A stretch of DNA of 64,000 bases from Niabella yanshanensis (GTDB taxonomy: Bacteria; Bacteroidota; Bacteroidia; Chitinophagales; Chitinophagaceae). The stretch covers positions 62,001 to 126,000 of the forward strand of contig NZ_CP139960.1 of NCBI RefSeq assembly GCF_034424215.1. The letters are read 5' to 3'. The position numbers were made by a program, and so were the translations under genes. The notes under the pieces are model-generated. The model worked only from the letters and a program-made list of their open reading frames with translations, was not told where the DNA came from and made no database searches. Below, piece by piece: positions 43,948 to 53,019 of the stretch. Within the stretch, counting starts at the first letter, position 1. Each line of letters begins with the position of its first letter.

Positions 43948-45381
43948 ATGGCCATTACCGAGCATACCAATAGCCGCAGGAAATTTATTAAACAATCTGC
44001 AGTGGGCGCAACGGGGCTCCTGCTCTTGCCTTCGTTCCTAAAAGCCTCACGGGGTCTGATGACGGGCGCTAATGAAAAAGTGAATCTCGCCTGCATAGGG
44101 ATTGGAAACAGGGGTGGAGAAATTATTGCAGAGTTCGGTAAAACCGGGCTGGCCAATATTGTGGCCTTATGTGATGTAGATATGGGCGCTCCTCAAACCG
44201 TCAAAGTGATGAACATGTTTCCAGCCGCGAAAAGATTCCAGGATTTCAGGAAAATGTTTGATCAAATGGGTAACCAGATAGATGCTGTTTGCATCGGCGT
44301 GCCCGATCATTCTCATTTTCCCATTACCATGCATGCGATGATGCTGGGGAAACACGTATATGTTGAAAAGCCCATGGCACGTACGTTTCGCGAGAATGAG
44401 CTGTTAATGAAAGCAGCCCGGAAATATAAGAATGTAGTGACACAAATGGGTAACCAGGGGCATTCGGAAGCCAATTATTTTCAGTTTAAAACATGGGTTG
44501 AAGCAGGTGTTATCAAAGATGTAACGAAGATAACCGCACACATGAATAGTCCGCGTCGCTGGCATGGCTGGGACCCTGCTATCAAAAACTTTCCCGCAAT
44601 GGAGTCAACTCCAGCCAGCCTGGACTGGGATTTATGGCATAGCGCTGTCAGAAAACAACATAACTATAACAGAGATTTTGTCAACGGTCAATGGCGATGC
44701 TGGTACGACTTTGGCATGGGGGCACTCGGCGACTGGGGCGCTCATATACTGGATACTGCGCACCAGTTTCTGGACCTGGGTCTGCCAGAGGAAGTCAATT
44801 CATTGAAATCAACCGGTCACAATAATTTTTTCTTTCCCATGTCGAGTACCATTGAATTTAAGTTTCCTAAAAGAGGAGATAAGCCGCCTGTAACGATTAC
44901 CTGGTACGATGGTATTGATAATCTTCCGCCCATACCCGAGGGCTATGGCGTTTCGGGGCTCGATCCCAATATACCACCACCAAGCACAGGTACCTTGGAG
45001 CCGGTTAAACTAAACCCCGGTAAGATCATCTACTCTAAAGACCTTACGTTTAAAGGTGCATCACATGGTAGTACCTTATCGATTATTCCGGAGCAGAAAG
45101 CTAAAGAGCTGCAGTCGCAGCTACCGCAGGTGCCTCTGTCAACTTCCAATCATTATAAAAACTTTTTACTGGCCTGCAAGGGGCTGGAAGAAACCCGGTC
45201 TCCCTTTGAAATAGCAGGCCCGCTGAGCCAGGTTTTTTCGCTGGGTGTATTAGCACAGCAAACAAACGGGCAACTGAAGTTTGACAGGGCTAAAAAGAAA
45301 ATCACCAATCATAGCCTTGCCAATTCTCTCCTCGAAGGAGCTCCTCCAAGGAAGGGTTGGGAACAATATTATAAAGTTTAA
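43948..45381 (+). CDS. Tat-exported Gfo/Idh/MocA-family oxidoreductase
   Basis: 477 residues. The N-terminus NSRRKFIKQSAVGATGLLLL is a twin-arginine signal, so it is exported folded with its nicotinamide cofactor. A Rossmann domain (CIGIGNRGGEII near residue 50) is followed by the family motif YVEKPMA near residue 145 and a C-terminal beta-sheet domain typical of the GFO group (HMNSPRRWHGWDP, WRCWYDFGMGALGDWGAHIL). Such periplasmic enzymes oxidise the 3-OH of glycosides, producing the substrate for DUF1080 hydrolases. Last gene before a strong terminator. Confidence 0.9.
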   Translation: MAITEHTNSRRKFIKQSAVGATGLLLLPSFLKASRGLMTGANEKVNLACIGIGNRGGEIIAEFGKTGLANIVALCDVDMGAPQTVKVMNMFPAAKRFQDFRKMFDQMGNQIDAVCIGVPDHSHFPITMHAMMLGKHVYVEKPMARTFRENELLMKAARKYKNVVTQMGNQGHSEANYFQFKTWVEAGVIKDVTKITAHMNSPRRWHGWDPAIKNFPAMESTPASLDWDLWHSAVRKQHNYNRDFVNGQWRCWYDFGMGALGDWGAHILDTAHQFLDLGLPEEVNSLKSTGHNNFFFPMSSTIEFKFPKRGDKPPVTITWYDGIDNLPPIPEGYGVSGLDPNIPPPSTGTLEPVKLNPGKIIYSKDLTFKGASHGSTLSIIPEQKAKELQSQLPQVPLSTSNHYKNFLLACKGLEETRSPFEIAGPLSQVFSLGVLAQQTNGQLKFDRAKKKITNHSLANSLLEGAPPRKGWEQYYKV

Positions 45382-45430
45382 GTCATTTTACGGGCGATAG
45401 CATTTAAAAGCACTTTCTTTGGAACCCCCG

Positions 45431-45470
45431 GCGTACCTGGTTATCATCCTGATAATCGGGTACGCTTTTT
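45431..45470. terminator. Strong terminator between convergent genes
   Basis: GCGTACC / GGTACGC outer stem and GGTTATCA / TGATAATC inner stem with a three-base loop, then five T. Ends the DUF1080-GH127-Gfo/Idh operon facing the AraC gene. Confidence 0.9.
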
Positions 45471-45549
45471 ATAAGGCAGGCCCGCAGGTTTTAAATCTGA
45501 GAAATAGCCTGGCCGATTCAACACCATTCAGGAAATAACCTGCCTCTCA

Positions 45550-46425
45550 TTAGTCGACCTTGTTGCTTAAAAAACGTTTGCGATAATCTTTGGGTATCAG
45601 TCCATGAATCTTACGAAAGTGCCGATAGAAATTGGACAGGTTATCAAAACCGCTTTTATACCCTATTTCAGAAATTGAAAATTGATTTTCTGTGATCAGC
45701 TTACAGGCATGCGCAATCCTCACTTCCGTTACATAGTCGGTAAAGGTTTTTCGTGTATGGGTCTTAAAATACCTGGAAAAGGCGGGTACACTCATATTCA
45801 GCTGTTGGGCAATGGTCTCCACATATATTTTTTGCTTGAAGTTTTTTAAGATAAACTCTATTGCCTGCGTGATCTTTTGCGTATTGTCATTGCTCCTGGC
45901 CGAAAAGTCAAAAGTTAACAGCTGTTCCAGTTCTTTGCTTTCAGAAAGAATGATCAGCATTTCCAGCAGGCTGACCAGGCGTTGCGGCGGTGTCTCATCC
46001 CGCATAGCATAGAGTTTGCTGATGATAATTTCTTTGGTGGTTCCCTGTATTTCCAAAACATAGCAGCACTTTTCCAGTAGTATTTTTACCTGCTTCATTT
46101 CAGGTATCAGCAAAAAATCTCTACCCAGGAAGTCTTCAGTAAAGTGAATAAAAATAGACTGCGCCGAAAGTGTATGTTTCTGATGATAGAATACATCATC
46201 ATTCCTGTAAAAATGAGGAACCTGCGGGCCTATCAGGCAGAGATCCCCATCCTCAAAGCGGTTAACATTATCACCTATAAATCTTGTTCCGGTACTCTTA
46301 TCTATTAGCACCAGCTCGAATTCTTTATGAAAATGCCACTGCATGGGGAAAAATTCCATAATGAGCTCTTTATAGATGAAGCTGGCATCAGGGTTTACAG
46401 GTAATTTATGGAGCTGAGGTTTCAA
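45550..46425 (-). CDS. AraC-family transcriptional regulator of the second PUL
   Basis: 291 residues with an N-terminal cupin-like sensor (QWHFHKEFELVLIDKSTGTRFIG, about residues 29-51) and a C-terminal AraC helix-turn-helix pair (IYVETIAQQLNMSVPAFSRYFK through ISEIGYKSGFDNLSNFYRHFRK). The start is TTG at 46425; no ATG fits. It is divergent from the SusC/SusD operon across 249 bp, the usual arrangement for a PUL activator. Paralog of the regulator at 18992-19855. Confidence 0.9.
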   Translation of the reverse strand: MKPQLHKLPVNPDASFIYKELIMEFFPMQWHFHKEFELVLIDKSTGTRFIGDNVNRFEDGDLCLIGPQVPHFYRNDDVFYHQKHTLSAQSIFIHFTEDFLGRDFLLIPEMKQVKILLEKCCYVLEIQGTTKEIIISKLYAMRDETPPQRLVSLLEMLIILSESKELEQLLTFDFSARSNDNTQKITQAIEFILKNFKQKIYVETIAQQLNMSVPAFSRYFKTHTRKTFTDYVTEVRIAHACKLITENQFSISEIGYKSGFDNLSNFYRHFRKIHGLIPKDYRKRFLSNKVD

Positions 46426-46567
46426 ATCAATCGTTTTTATCAGGAAAACAGGTGTGCAGTGTAAAAATATTTGTTTTGTATGTTAAGCAGTCAATATATT
46501 GCCGTTTATTGTTAATAAAGTATACAATTTATGCAAAATAGTGAAGGAAACGGGTGTTTTAAAAAGA

Positions 46568-46575
46568 TATTTTTG
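46568..46575 (+). promoter_or_regulatory. -7 promoter element of the second SusC operon (TATTTTTG)
   Basis: Perfect TAnnTTTG match 99 bp before the SusC ATG in the divergent gap. No -33 TTTG is seen, as expected for an activator-dependent PUL promoter. Confidence 0.6.
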
Positions 46576-46630
46576 TCTTCCAATAACGATACTTGTTCCT
46601 TAATTGTTAAAGCGATTTTTTGTCATCAGT

Positions 46631-46653
46631 AATACAATCCATTGAATTGTATT
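46631..46653 (+). promoter_or_regulatory. Hairpin in the 5' leader of the second SusC gene
   Basis: Perfect inverted repeat AATACAAT / ATTGTATT with seven-base loop (nine pairs with the outer T-A), 21 bp before the ATG. It has no T run, so it is more likely an RNA stability, translational or regulator site than a terminator. Confidence 0.5.
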
Positions 46654-46674
46654 AACAACCAAGAGTAAATTTTT

Positions 46675-49600
46675 ATGAAGAAAAGATGTCTGCAGTCCGG
46701 CTCCGGAAGGGCTCTTTTATTGATGTGTCCCGGATGGACAAAACTATTCCTGCTGTTTATAATGGCACTCAGCATTGAATCATTGCACGCCAATGAACCC
46801 GCTCCCGGCTTCGTTAATGTCTGGTTGCAATTACAGGTGTCAGGTAAGGTAATGAGCGATGAGGGTAATGATCTTGCCGGTGTGAATATACTGGAGAAAG
46901 GTACCGGTAACGGAGTGGTTACCGACAGCAGTGGCGCATTTATCATTACTGTAAAAGATGAAAAAGCCGTGCTGGTATTTTCAGCTGTGGGTTTTGTCAC
47001 GCAGGAAGTGGTAGTAAAAGATAATAGCGCCAAGTCGATTGTACTGGTAAGAGAACAAAGCAATATGGATGAGGTTGTGATCGTGGGTTTCGGTAAACAG
47101 AAGCGAAGTGATATGGTAGGCTCGGTAACCTCCATCAATGCGGAAGAGTTTAAGAAGAATCCATCAAGCAACCTTACTACGGCACTGGCGGGAAGAGTAG
47201 CCGGTATTATCGCCTATCAGCGAAGTGGTGAACCTGGCCAGGATAATGCAGATTTCTTCATCAGGGGTGTTACCACCTTTGGCTACAAAGTAGATCCGTT
47301 GATACTTATCGATAACATGGAAGTAACAACCACGCAGCTGGCGCGTTTAACACCTGATGATATCGCCAGTTTTAGTATTATGAAAGATGCCACGGCTACG
47401 GCAGTATATGGTGCCAGGGGTGCGAATGGCGTTATTCTGGTTACCACCAAGCAGGGCCGCGAAGGAAAAGCTGTTTTATCCTTACGGGCAGAGAATTCTA
47501 TATCCACGCCCACTACCGATGTGGAGCTTGCCGACCCGGTAACCTTTATGAAACAATATAATGAAGCGGTATACACGCGTACACCTTTGGGGCAGTTGAA
47601 TCCTAATACTGTTTTATATTCTGATGAAAAGATCATGAATACCGAATTGGGAGTCAACCCTTATGTGTACCCCGCTAACGACTGGCGTAAGATGATGTTT
47701 AAAGATTATGCAATGAACCAGCGTATGAACATAAATATAAGTGGTGGCGGTGGTGTAGCCCAATATTTCGTTTCGGGTACCTTTAATAAAGATAATGGCG
47801 TTTTAAAAACCGATCAGCGCAACAACTTCAATAACAATATTGATCTTAAAAGCTATTCGCTTCGTTCCAATGTTAATATCAAAGTAAACAAAACAACCGG
47901 CCTGGTAGTACGCCTGAGTGGTAATTTTGATGATTACACCGGACCCATTTATGGAGGGGCGGCCATGTATGAAAGGGTAGTGAGGTCCAATCCTGTTTTA
48001 TTCCCCGCTTATTTCCCTCAGGATGAGCAAACGCAATACATCAAGCACATTATGTATGGAAACTTTGGTAACGGGGATTACCGGAACCCTTATGCTGATA
48101 TGACACGTGGGTTCAGGGATTATTCAACTTCTACCATGGCTGCACAACTCGAACTGAAACACGATTTCTCTTATGTAACAGAGGGGCTGTCATTCGAAGC
48201 GATGATGAATACGAACCGCTATGCTTATTTTGATGTGTTGCGATCTTATAACCCGTTTTACTACACCTTGAATGGCTATGATAAGTTTACTGATACCTAT
48301 GGGATCAGCAATCTGAATCCCGCCACGGCTACAGAATACCTGAGTTATGAGCCGGGCGATAAGGTAGTGAATTCAACCTTCTATATGCAGTCGATGCTGA
48401 ACTATAAACGCACGTTTAATGAAAAGCATGGACTGAGTGGCCTGGTGGTATTTATGATGCGCGAGTACCTTAATGCCAATGCTTCAGATCTGCAGCTATC
48501 ATTACCTTTCAGGAACCTGGGCGTATCAGGCCGCGGTACTTATTCTTACGATAATAAGTATTTTCTCGAATTTAACTTTGGTTATAATGGTTCCGAGAGG
48601 TTTCATAAGTCCAAAAGATTCGGGTTCTTCCCTTCGGCCGGTATGGCATGGACCGTTTCCAACGAGAAGTTTTTTGAGCCAATAAAAGACGTGGTAACGA
48701 GCCTGCGTTTAAGAGCCACTTATGGTTATGTGGGTAACGATGCGATCGGTTCGCCACAGGATCGTTTCTTTTTTCTTTCCAATGTTAACATGAATGATGC
48801 CGCCCGCAGAGCTATTTTCGGAAGAGATCAAACCTGGTCGGCCAATGGTATTTCTTTGAGCCGGTATGCCAATGAAGACATTACCTGGGAAACAGCTGCA
48901 AAGCAAAACTACGCGATAGAGTTAGGCTTATTCAATAAGATCAATATCCAGGCTGATTTCTTTTATGAGTACCGGAATAATATTCTCATGACAAGAAGTT
49001 ATGTACCGGTTACTATGGGACTTTCAGCACCTATACGCGCCAACGTGGGGGAAGCCTCCAGCCAGGGGGTGGATATTTCATTGGATTATAAACATAACTG
49101 GAATAGCTGGTGGCTGACCGCAAGAGGTAATTTTACTTATGCTACCAACAAGTATCGCAAATTCGAGGAACCTCAATATACTGAACCGTATCGTTATAAA
49201 GTAGGCAACTCTATCAACCAATGGTATGGATACATTGCAGAAAAACTCTTTGTAGATGACTATGAAGCTTACAACTCACCCGCCCAGCCTTTTGGCGAAT
49301 ATCGTGGCGGTGACATTAAATATCTTGATGTAAACAGGGACGGAAGAATATCTGAAGCAGATATCGTTCCGATCGGTAATCCTGTTGTTCCGGAAATTGT
49401 TTACGGTTTTGGTTTCTCTTTGGGTTATAAAAGCTTTGATTGCTCGGCTTTCTTCCAGGGCCTGACCAATGAATCTTTCTGGATAGATGTAGCCAAAACC
49501 TATCCTTTCGTGGATCAGACGCAGTTGCTCGGCGCTTATGCCAATAGTCATTGGTCGGAGGATAACCAGGATGTGTATGCGCTTTGGCCAAGACTAAGCA

Positions 49601-49866
49601 CCACCATCATTAATAATAATACACAAACCAGTACCTGGTTTATGCGCGACGGTACTTTCCTTCGTTTAAAACAAGCAGAGCTCGGCTATACACTACCCGC
49701 TAAACTGCAGAGCAAGATCAAAACTACCAACTTCCGCATATTTGTTAACGGTAGCAATTTGCTCACCTTCAGCAGGTTTAAGCTCTGGGATGTGGAAATG
49801 GCCGGTAATGGGCTGGGCTACCCGGTACAGCGTGTATTTAATATCGGACTTAACGTGAATTTTTAG
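46675..49866 (+). CDS. SusC/RagA-family TonB-dependent outer-membrane transporter
   Basis: 1063 residues. A long signal region (hydrophobic LFLLFIMALSIESLHA, about 24-39) precedes a carboxypeptidase-regulatory-like domain (about 55-125), then the plug (VVIVGFGKQKRSDMVGS) and the SusC signature DIASFSIMKDATATAVYGAR plus ANGVILVTTKQG. The barrel ends RVFNIGLNVNF. Substrate is set by its SusD partner 24 bp downstream and by the GH97, GH99-like and phosphodiester-glycosidase genes of the operon. Confidence 0.95.
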   Translation: MKKRCLQSGSGRALLLMCPGWTKLFLLFIMALSIESLHANEPAPGFVNVWLQLQVSGKVMSDEGNDLAGVNILEKGTGNGVVTDSSGAFIITVKDEKAVLVFSAVGFVTQEVVVKDNSAKSIVLVREQSNMDEVVIVGFGKQKRSDMVGSVTSINAEEFKKNPSSNLTTALAGRVAGIIAYQRSGEPGQDNADFFIRGVTTFGYKVDPLILIDNMEVTTTQLARLTPDDIASFSIMKDATATAVYGARGANGVILVTTKQGREGKAVLSLRAENSISTPTTDVELADPVTFMKQYNEAVYTRTPLGQLNPNTVLYSDEKIMNTELGVNPYVYPANDWRKMMFKDYAMNQRMNINISGGGGVAQYFVSGTFNKDNGVLKTDQRNNFNNNIDLKSYSLRSNVNIKVNKTTGLVVRLSGNFDDYTGPIYGGAAMYERVVRSNPVLFPAYFPQDEQTQYIKHIMYGNFGNGDYRNPYADMTRGFRDYSTSTMAAQLELKHDFSYVTEGLSFEAMMNTNRYAYFDVLRSYNPFYYTLNGYDKFTDTYGISNLNPATATEYLSYEPGDKVVNSTFYMQSMLNYKRTFNEKHGLSGLVVFMMREYLNANASDLQLSLPFRNLGVSGRGTYSYDNKYFLEFNFGYNGSERFHKSKRFGFFPSAGMAWTVSNEKFFEPIKDVVTSLRLRATYGYVGNDAIGSPQDRFFFLSNVNMNDAARRAIFGRDQTWSANGISLSRYANEDITWETAAKQNYAIELGLFNKINIQADFFYEYRNNILMTRSYVPVTMGLSAPIRANVGEASSQGVDISLDYKHNWNSWWLTARGNFTYATNKYRKFEEPQYTEPYRYKVGNSINQWYGYIAEKLFVDDYEAYNSPAQPFGEYRGGDIKYLDVNRDGRISEADIVPIGNPVVPEIVYGFGFSLGYKSFDCSAFFQGLTNESFWIDVAKTYPFVDQTQLLGAYANSHWSEDNQDVYALWPRLSTTIINNNTQTSTWFMRDGTFLRLKQAELGYTLPAKLQSKIKTTNFRIFVNGSNLLTFSRFKLWDVEMAGNGLGYPVQRVFNIGLNVNF

Positions 49867-49889
49867 AAGCATCAATAAAGGAAATTGTT

Positions 49890-51785
49890 ATGAGAAATAA
49901 AAGATCTATCCATCATATTTTCAGATTAGCAGTATTGCTGATCCTGGTTTCAGGGTGTAAAAAATACCTCGATGTGGTGCCGGATAATATAGCTACTCTT
50001 GATAATGCATTTACTGTAAGAACGCAGGCGCAAAAGTTCCTGGCAACCTGTTATTCTTATATGCCCCGTAACGGCGATTTCGCGTCTGATCCGGCTATGC
50101 AGGGTGGCGATGAGATATGGCGTATTATTACCAATGGAGGAAATATGTTCAACATAGCCAGGGGATTAATGAACGCTACCGATCCTTACGGAGACAACTG
50201 GCAGGCGATGTACCGGGCTTTAAGGGACTGCAATATTTTTTTAGAGAATATCGATAAAGTGCCTGATATGGAAGCGCCCGAAAAAGCACGCTGGGCCAGT
50301 GAAGTGAAATTTTTAAAAGCTTACTATCATTTTATATTGGTAAGAATGTATGGGCCCATACCACTGGTAAAGCAAAACCTACCCATTTCGGCTACACCAG
50401 AAGAAGTAAAAGTGATGAGGGATCCGGTAGACTCCTGTTTCAACTATATTACCCAATTGATTGATGAGTCAGTAGAATACCTGCCTGTCGCTATCAACGA
50501 CCCCATGAATGAGCTCGGAAGAGTGACGCTTCCCATTGCACTCTCTATTAAAGCGAAAGTGCTGGTTACTGCCGCAAGCCCTTTATTTAATGGCAACCAG
50601 GACCAGGTAGACCTAAAAAATCCAAACGGAGTAGCCTTATTCAATACGACCTACCAGGCGTCCAAATGGGAACGGGCCCTGCAAGCATGCAAAGAAGCGG
50701 TAGATGTATGTGAGAGCGCTGGTTACAAACTTTACCTGTTTGCGCCAACGGTTGGTGTCAATAATCTGTCAGATACCATTTCAACTCAAATGAGTATCAG
50801 GAACTCACTGTGCGAAAAATGGAACAGTGAGATTCTTTGGGCCAATACACAAACCAATTCCAGTAGTGTACAGGTTTTGGCGACTACATTTGTTGATCCT
50901 TTGTTCTTAGATAACTGGCCATTAAGAGGGGAGCTCTCGCCACCTATGAAAATTGCAGAACAGTTTTATAGTGCCAATGGTGTGCCCATTGAAGAAGATA
51001 AATTCTGGGACTATAGTTCGAGATATACTTTAAGGGAAGCTACAGAACAGGATCAGCTTTATGTAAGACGAAACTATTTAACGGCCCGCCTTCATTTTGA
51101 CAGGGAGCCGCGTTTCTACGCCGACCTGGGTTTTGATGGCGGAGTTTGGTATGGGCAAGGGAAATACGATGATGCCAAACCGGATGAATTGTTTTACCTG
51201 GAGGCGATGGGAAGCCAGCGTAATGGCAGTAACCTGGCAGACAGAGGGACCATTACCGGATATTTTATCAAAAAATATGTACACTTCCAAAATGTGATTG
51301 GTGCAGGTACTGCTTATTCAGTTACTAACTATCCCTGGCCCATTATGCGGTTGGCCGATGTTTACCTCCTGTATGCAGAAGCCTTAAACGAGGTAAATGG
51401 TCCGGGCGAAACCGCTTTTCGTTACATAGACCTGGTAAGGGAAAGAGCCGGACTGAACGGGGTTGTGACCTCCTGGGCAACCTATTCGAACCAGCCGGAT
51501 AAACCGCAAACAAAAGAAGGGTTAAGAAGCATTGTTAAACAGGAACGATTGATCGAACTGGCTTTTGAGGGACAAAGGTTCTGGGATCTGAGGCGGTGGA
51601 AAGATGCGGCATCGGCGCTGAACCAGCCCGTTGTTGGTTGGGACCTGAAGCAGAAAGTGGCTTCGGCTTACTATCGCCCTAAAGTGATCTTTGACCAGCG
51701 CTTTGGCACCAGGGATTATTTCTGGCCCATAAAAGATGAATATATATTAGTGAACAGGAACCTGGTGCAGAACACCGGTTGGTAA
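49890..51785 (+). CDS. SusD/RagB-family surface lipoprotein
   Basis: 631 residues with lipobox LVSGC (Cys23), the SusD opening KKYLDVVPDNIATLDNAF, TPR-like helices (WASEVKFLKAYYHFILVRMYG) and the C-terminal block RLIELAFEGQRFWDLRRWKDA. It is longer than the SusD of the ribose locus (540), within the range for large-glycan SusD proteins. Start 24 bp after its SusC partner, 31 bp before a surface-binding lipoprotein. Confidence 0.95.
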   Translation: MRNKRSIHHIFRLAVLLILVSGCKKYLDVVPDNIATLDNAFTVRTQAQKFLATCYSYMPRNGDFASDPAMQGGDEIWRIITNGGNMFNIARGLMNATDPYGDNWQAMYRALRDCNIFLENIDKVPDMEAPEKARWASEVKFLKAYYHFILVRMYGPIPLVKQNLPISATPEEVKVMRDPVDSCFNYITQLIDESVEYLPVAINDPMNELGRVTLPIALSIKAKVLVTAASPLFNGNQDQVDLKNPNGVALFNTTYQASKWERALQACKEAVDVCESAGYKLYLFAPTVGVNNLSDTISTQMSIRNSLCEKWNSEILWANTQTNSSSVQVLATTFVDPLFLDNWPLRGELSPPMKIAEQFYSANGVPIEEDKFWDYSSRYTLREATEQDQLYVRRNYLTARLHFDREPRFYADLGFDGGVWYGQGKYDDAKPDELFYLEAMGSQRNGSNLADRGTITGYFIKKYVHFQNVIGAGTAYSVTNYPWPIMRLADVYLLYAEALNEVNGPGETAFRYIDLVRERAGLNGVVTSWATYSNQPDKPQTKEGLRSIVKQERLIELAFEGQRFWDLRRWKDAASALNQPVVGWDLKQKVASAYYRPKVIFDQRFGTRDYFWPIKDEYILVNRNLVQNTGW

Positions 51786-51815
51786 ACAAATCTGTGAATC
51801 TTATAAGAAGGTAAC

Positions 51816-53009
51816 ATGAAAAGTAGAAATAGTATATTAATAACCTTATTAGTAGCAGGTGTTATAGTAATAACTTCCTGTGCGAAAACAGAGCGTCTGG
51901 ACCACCTGGATATGTCTAAGCCGGCACCCGCGCAGGTATTTGATGTGGTGGTGCAGCCTACGCCCGGCGGCGGCATTATAAAATATAAACTGCCTGATGA
52001 TGTTAATTTATCTTATGTAAAGGCTGTTTATGAAGTAAGGCCCGGCACTGTACAGGAAGCAAAAGCTTCCAGGTATTATGATACCATAAGGGTTGAAGGT
52101 TTTGGGCACATGCTGGATCACAGTGTAAAGCTGATCAGCGTGGGACGTAATGAAAAAGAATCAGACCCGTTAGAAATAAGCGTAAGGCCACTTACTCCTC
52201 CGGTATTGTCTGTTTTTACTACGATTGATCTTTCAGCAACTTTTGGCGGTGTAAAAGTGGCTTTTGAAAATCCCAGCAGGGAAAACCTGGCTATTGTGGT
52301 AATGTCTGATTCAACAGGCAAAGACACCTGGGCCCCGGTTACAACTTTCTTCACCAGTAGTCCTAAAGCCGCTTTTTCGGCAAGGGGCATGGCCAGTAAG
52401 GAAAGAAGGATAGGTATTTTTATAAGGGACAGATGGGGCAACCGTTCAGATACATTGGTTAAAGCCATAACGCCTTTGCCGGAAACCTTTATATCAAAAA
52501 CCAATTTCAAGCTGGTGAAGCTTCCAACAGATACCTGGCAAAATACTTTTAACTACAACATAGAAAAAATATGGGATGGCGTTACCAATAACTCGGAAAA
52601 CGTATGGATCGTTTCGGCTACTTATGCCGTACCTCAGTGGTTTACGCTGGATATGGGCCTCACAGCTACATTCAGCAGGATGAAAGTGTACCAGCGCAGG
52701 GCCTATCCCTATATCGCGCCCATGATCAAATCATTTGAAATTTATGGAAGTAATAACCCCGATCCCGATGGCGGATGGAATAACTGGCGACTGATGGGTT
52801 CTTTCACTTCGGTAAAACCCTCCGGGTTGCCCTTCGGATCTACAACTGCCGAAGACGTGGAGTATGCAGTAGTTAATGGAGAAGATTTTGACTTCGAGCC
52901 GGTAAATACCTTCCCTGCAAGATATATACGTTTTAAAACATTAGAAACCTGGGCGCCCGGCGGCGGGGTACAAACTTCCGAAATTTCATTCTGGGGTGAA
53001 GTAAATTAA
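51816..53009 (+). CDS. Surface lipoprotein with DUF4959, DUF5126 and DUF5000 (discoidin-like) domains
   Basis: 397 residues with lipobox VITSC (Cys22). Three parts follow: a DUF4959 Ig-like domain (about 30-120), a DUF5126 domain (about 125-225) and a C-terminal DUF5000/F5-8-type discoidin-like sandwich (WDGVTNNSENVWIVSATYAV to RYIRFKTLETW). This architecture is normal for the position after SusD and implies a surface glycan-binding role (SusE/F-like). No enzyme motif is seen. Confidence 0.87.
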   Translation: MKSRNSILITLLVAGVIVITSCAKTERLDHLDMSKPAPAQVFDVVVQPTPGGGIIKYKLPDDVNLSYVKAVYEVRPGTVQEAKASRYYDTIRVEGFGHMLDHSVKLISVGRNEKESDPLEISVRPLTPPVLSVFTTIDLSATFGGVKVAFENPSRENLAIVVMSDSTGKDTWAPVTTFFTSSPKAAFSARGMASKERRIGIFIRDRWGNRSDTLVKAITPLPETFISKTNFKLVKLPTDTWQNTFNYNIEKIWDGVTNNSENVWIVSATYAVPQWFTLDMGLTATFSRMKVYQRRAYPYIAPMIKSFEIYGSNNPDPDGGWNNWRLMGSFTSVKPSGLPFGSTTAEDVEYAVVNGEDFDFEPVNTFPARYIRFKTLETWAPGGGVQTSEISFWGEVN

Positions 53010-53019
53010 ACTGTTTAAC

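Noticed and set aside
52118-52510. 130-aa frame antisense in the DUF4959 gene
   Set aside because: Shadow frame; the plus-strand gene is intact and in operon context.
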